Positions 22,400-25,000 of a DNA stretch of 25,000 bases are shown one piece after another. A program made the position numbers and the translations under genes. The notes under the pieces are model-generated. The model searched no databases and was not told where the DNA came from. It saw only the letters and a list, made by a program, of their open reading frames with translations. The DNA is from Chrysomallon squamiferum (Eukaryota > Mollusca > Gastropoda > Neomphalida > Peltospiridae). The DNA lies in the NCBI GenBank assembly GCA_012295275.1, contig CM022670.1:12312083-12337082 (forward strand), read 5' to 3'. The stretch's first letter is position 1; the number at the start of each line of letters is the position of its first letter.

Positions 22400-24364
22400 A
22401 AAATGCTTAGAGACTCTGAGGTATAATTTCACACAAACCAAACAATTCTTCTCGACTGAAATGTCAAAGATTTTGTTTCAGACAATTCGATTTGTTACAG
22501 AATATTACAGCCATCACGAACTTTTTTTTTATATTACCAATTACATTTACTTCTTTACATCTACACAGACCACCTTTATCCTTTACACGGCAAATTGGTT
22601 TAATCATCAGAGCATGAAACAAGTAAAGTGGAAGTTATTATAGTAATAAAAGAAAGCAAGTAGAAAGGATGATTACTTTTACACCGTGTGAAGTAATTCT
22701 AAGAACATTATAATTAATCTAGATATCTTTTCTTAGCTGGTTTTATTGGTCATTACCTAGAAATTAATAGGCTAGACGATTTATTGTCAAACAGAAGATA
22801 AGTTCGAATCCCGTTAATGGATATAATAAAAATAAAAATGTTTTATTAATTATGTTCTTAGTAATTTTCTCCCTTTTTTAAATTCTTATTTTTATTTTTT
22901 ATTTTTTTTATAAATTGTTTTGTTTAGTTGTTACTAAGTTCGTTTTCTGATAACTGTTGTCATATGTAATTTATTTATATAAAACGTTCATAAAAACTTT
23001 AAAATTATGATTTCAAATAATTATATTGACTTGACGTAACTTTAGTTAATAGCATTTTGCTTTATAACTCTTTTATTGTTGCACTGCAAGCCGCAGTTTC
23101 ATAACATGCTAATGGAGATAATATCAGTTTAGCTGTGTCGTTTATCCTATTCAATTTATTATATACTCTCGGAACGATTCAGAAGCCAATCGTGTCGGGG
23201 AACATAATATTTTTCGTTATATTATCCCTTTTTTTTTCATCTTAAAGCCTGTTTTCGTTATAGTTCCGTTATTGTCAAATTCGATGCCACTGTTTTGTAT
23301 CATATTAAAAGATCTTGCACTGCTTATCGTGGCGTTCAGTTCGTTTAAAATCATACATGCTCAGTACTGTTTTCATTCAAGTTATTTTTGTACATTTTAT
23401 TCTAGAGTTTCTAAATCTGAAATTTGATCTAGTGTCTTGTACTCTTCAAACAAGGCAAATTTTGTCCATGACAAAGATATGCAAAGTTAAAACATTCTAA
23501 AGACGCACATGATCATTTAATAGATAATTATTGTTTTCATTCCTCTTTTGTCCTCCTACAGACCAAACAAATTTTGATTTTGGCTCTTTAGAAGTGCACT
23601 GGGTTATTTAAATTCACCTTGTATTAGCCAGAAGAAGAGCATAATCACTCCTCTCGGTACCGTAGACTCTGATAACTGTTTTTCATTGCTTAAATGTTTA
23701 TATTAAGCGAGCGAGTAAGCGATGTTTTATGAAAACTAAGTCGAAGAACGGATAATATCCATTAAATAATTTGTCTACTTCCTGTATGAGTCAGCTTTTT
23801 TACCAGTCCAAATATTAGTTTATTTTCAAAAGTAACATGGAAAGGGATTTCAGAAAGTTAATTGCATCGAAATGGAATATTTAACCTCAGTAAAATCTAG
23901 TATAATCCTCACAACTGCAAACTCATTGAATAGACATAGTTACTGAAGAATCATTAAATTCTTATATTATTATAAAAACACTAAATATTTTTTAACAACA
24001 GAGTTAATGTTTGTTACACTATGTTTATTTAATTAGTTTCATTTGTTTATGTAGACCAATAAATACAAGTAATAACTGATGATGGTAATAATACAATCAC
24101 ATCCTTCAACAGGTATTACCAGAGAGGTATTTACTGAAGAGAAGATAAGATATGTTAAGCAACACTGCCATGTCTGTCTTTCATTTTCTTTTCTTTTTGT
24201 TTATTTTATGTTTTCACTTTACATTTTTCTATGGGATGATACGTGACGAATACCTTCAGACAAACCGAAACAGTGCTTCGTTCTGATTTACTATAGTATT
24301 GCTTTTATACTATTAGATACAAAAATCAGTGATATAATTACCTGAAAGTGAAAAGTAAAAAAAA
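22400..24364. other. AT-rich sequence without recognised features
   Basis: Short open frames (22341-22643, 23315-23500) have no family signature. A T-rich region lies at 22867-22915. I can support no gene. Confidence 0.7.
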
Positions 24365-24376
24365 ATAATAATAGTA

Positions 24377-24435
<59 letters not shown>
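24365..24435. repeat. (AAT)n array followed by GAA/GAT units
   Basis: An AAT array of about 70 bp is followed to about 24490 by GAA, GAT and GTT trinucleotides. Confidence 0.9.
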
Positions 24436-24436
<1 letters not shown>

Positions 24437-24490
24437 GAGAAGAAGAAGATGTTGATGATGTTGTTGATTAAGTGATGTTGATGATGATGA

Positions 24491-25000
24491 TAATAAATTA
24501 AAAATAAAAGTAACAAAATGTTATTAAAGGTTTGAATCTGGCTATTTTGTAATGCAGAAGCAGCACATTGTTGATACAACGTTATTAGATGAATTTAAAA
24601 TAGTTATGGATTCCTTGTCAAGTGACGCAAGAAAGTGAGCGAAGTGCTAATAGCAAAACATAAAAGATTTACGTTTATGTTACAATATTCACTTGAAATA
24701 TATTTTTTTCCCTTTAATTATATATAATAAACATTTAAAATAGTTCTATCCATATATAGTAAGAACATAAATATGTTCACCATTTATCAACGAATTAAAA
24801 CAGAATACATGTATTTTACATAGTTGAAAAGGTACTCCATTTTTCTTTCTTTTCCTTTTTTCCAGGCTTTCCATTTTCCATAGTTTCTTTTTTCCCCACT
24901 TTTTAGTTTCAGTTATGTTGGCATAGTTAATTTCATTTATAAGGTTTCATTAATGCTCTCGTTAGAAAACAGTCTTACCAAAGCCTCAAGTATTCCCTTT
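24491..25000. other. AT-rich sequence without recognised features
   Basis: No repeat array or coding signal is visible to the end of the window. Confidence 0.7.

Noticed and set aside
22733-22815. tRNA-like box B (gttcgaatccc at about 22802) with a possible box A upstream
   Set aside because: The T stem does not pair properly, the box spacing is too long and no acceptor stem forms. It is at most a tRNA-derived relic.

Overview
The window is eukaryotic and carries the 3' half of one multi-exon gene on the + strand, followed by about 11-14 kb of AT-rich, repeat-filled sequence with no second gene I can support. Eight coding exons (189-296, 2947-3159, 3598-3947, 6184-6382, 8683-8927, 9396-9507, 9899-10036, 10353-10475) join in phase with GT-AG introns. 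They encode 495 residues plus a stop. The product is an AMPA-type ionotropic glutamate receptor subunit, from the end of the amino-terminal domain through S1, M1, the pore loop, M3, S2, M4 and a short cytoplasmic tail. Signal peptide and most of the amino-terminal domain lie upstream of the window. The glutamate-contacting residues of both ligand-binding lobes, the pore motif FMQQGCD and the gating motif [11 protein letters not shown] are all present, so the subunit looks functional.

The organism is probably a lophotrochozoan and most likely a mollusc, perhaps a cephalopod. I infer this from the invertebrate AMPA-receptor sequence together with long AT-rich introns full of (GA)n, (AAT)n, (ACT)n, (GATA)n and (TATG)n arrays. 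The species cannot be fixed from sequence alone.

The most striking signal is at the intron that separates the pore loop from M3 (3948-6183). Both of its ends have been turned into minisatellites that contain the splice junctions. Downstream of exon 3, a roughly 23-bp unit made from the last 17 exon bases plus the donor GTAAGT runs to about 4325 and carries three further intact GTAAGT hexamers. Upstream of exon 4, a 91-97-bp unit containing the acceptor plus the first ~25 exon bases is present seven times, the last being the true junction. Any decoy donor or acceptor paired with the true partner gives an early stop, so mis-splicing would truncate the receptor just after the pore loop. A third junction duplication (about 91 bp, two copies) lies at 13083-13263, where it marks a candidate alternative 3' exon at 13244.

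Layout: 1-188 intron with trinucleotide repeats; 189-10475 receptor gene; 10476-13243 downstream flank or a further intron, with a CpG-rich block at 10740-11270 and large A-rich, GA and GATA arrays; 13244-13460 candidate alternative terminal exon; 13461-16199 flank with a ~190-bp TC array and an unrecognised open frame at 15929-16174; 16200-17570 an old, diverged tandem family; 17571-20560 microsatellites; 20620-20930 a second CpG-rich block; 20931-25000 AT-rich sequence with an ACT/AAT array and a possible EMI-like coding fragment at 22283-22399.
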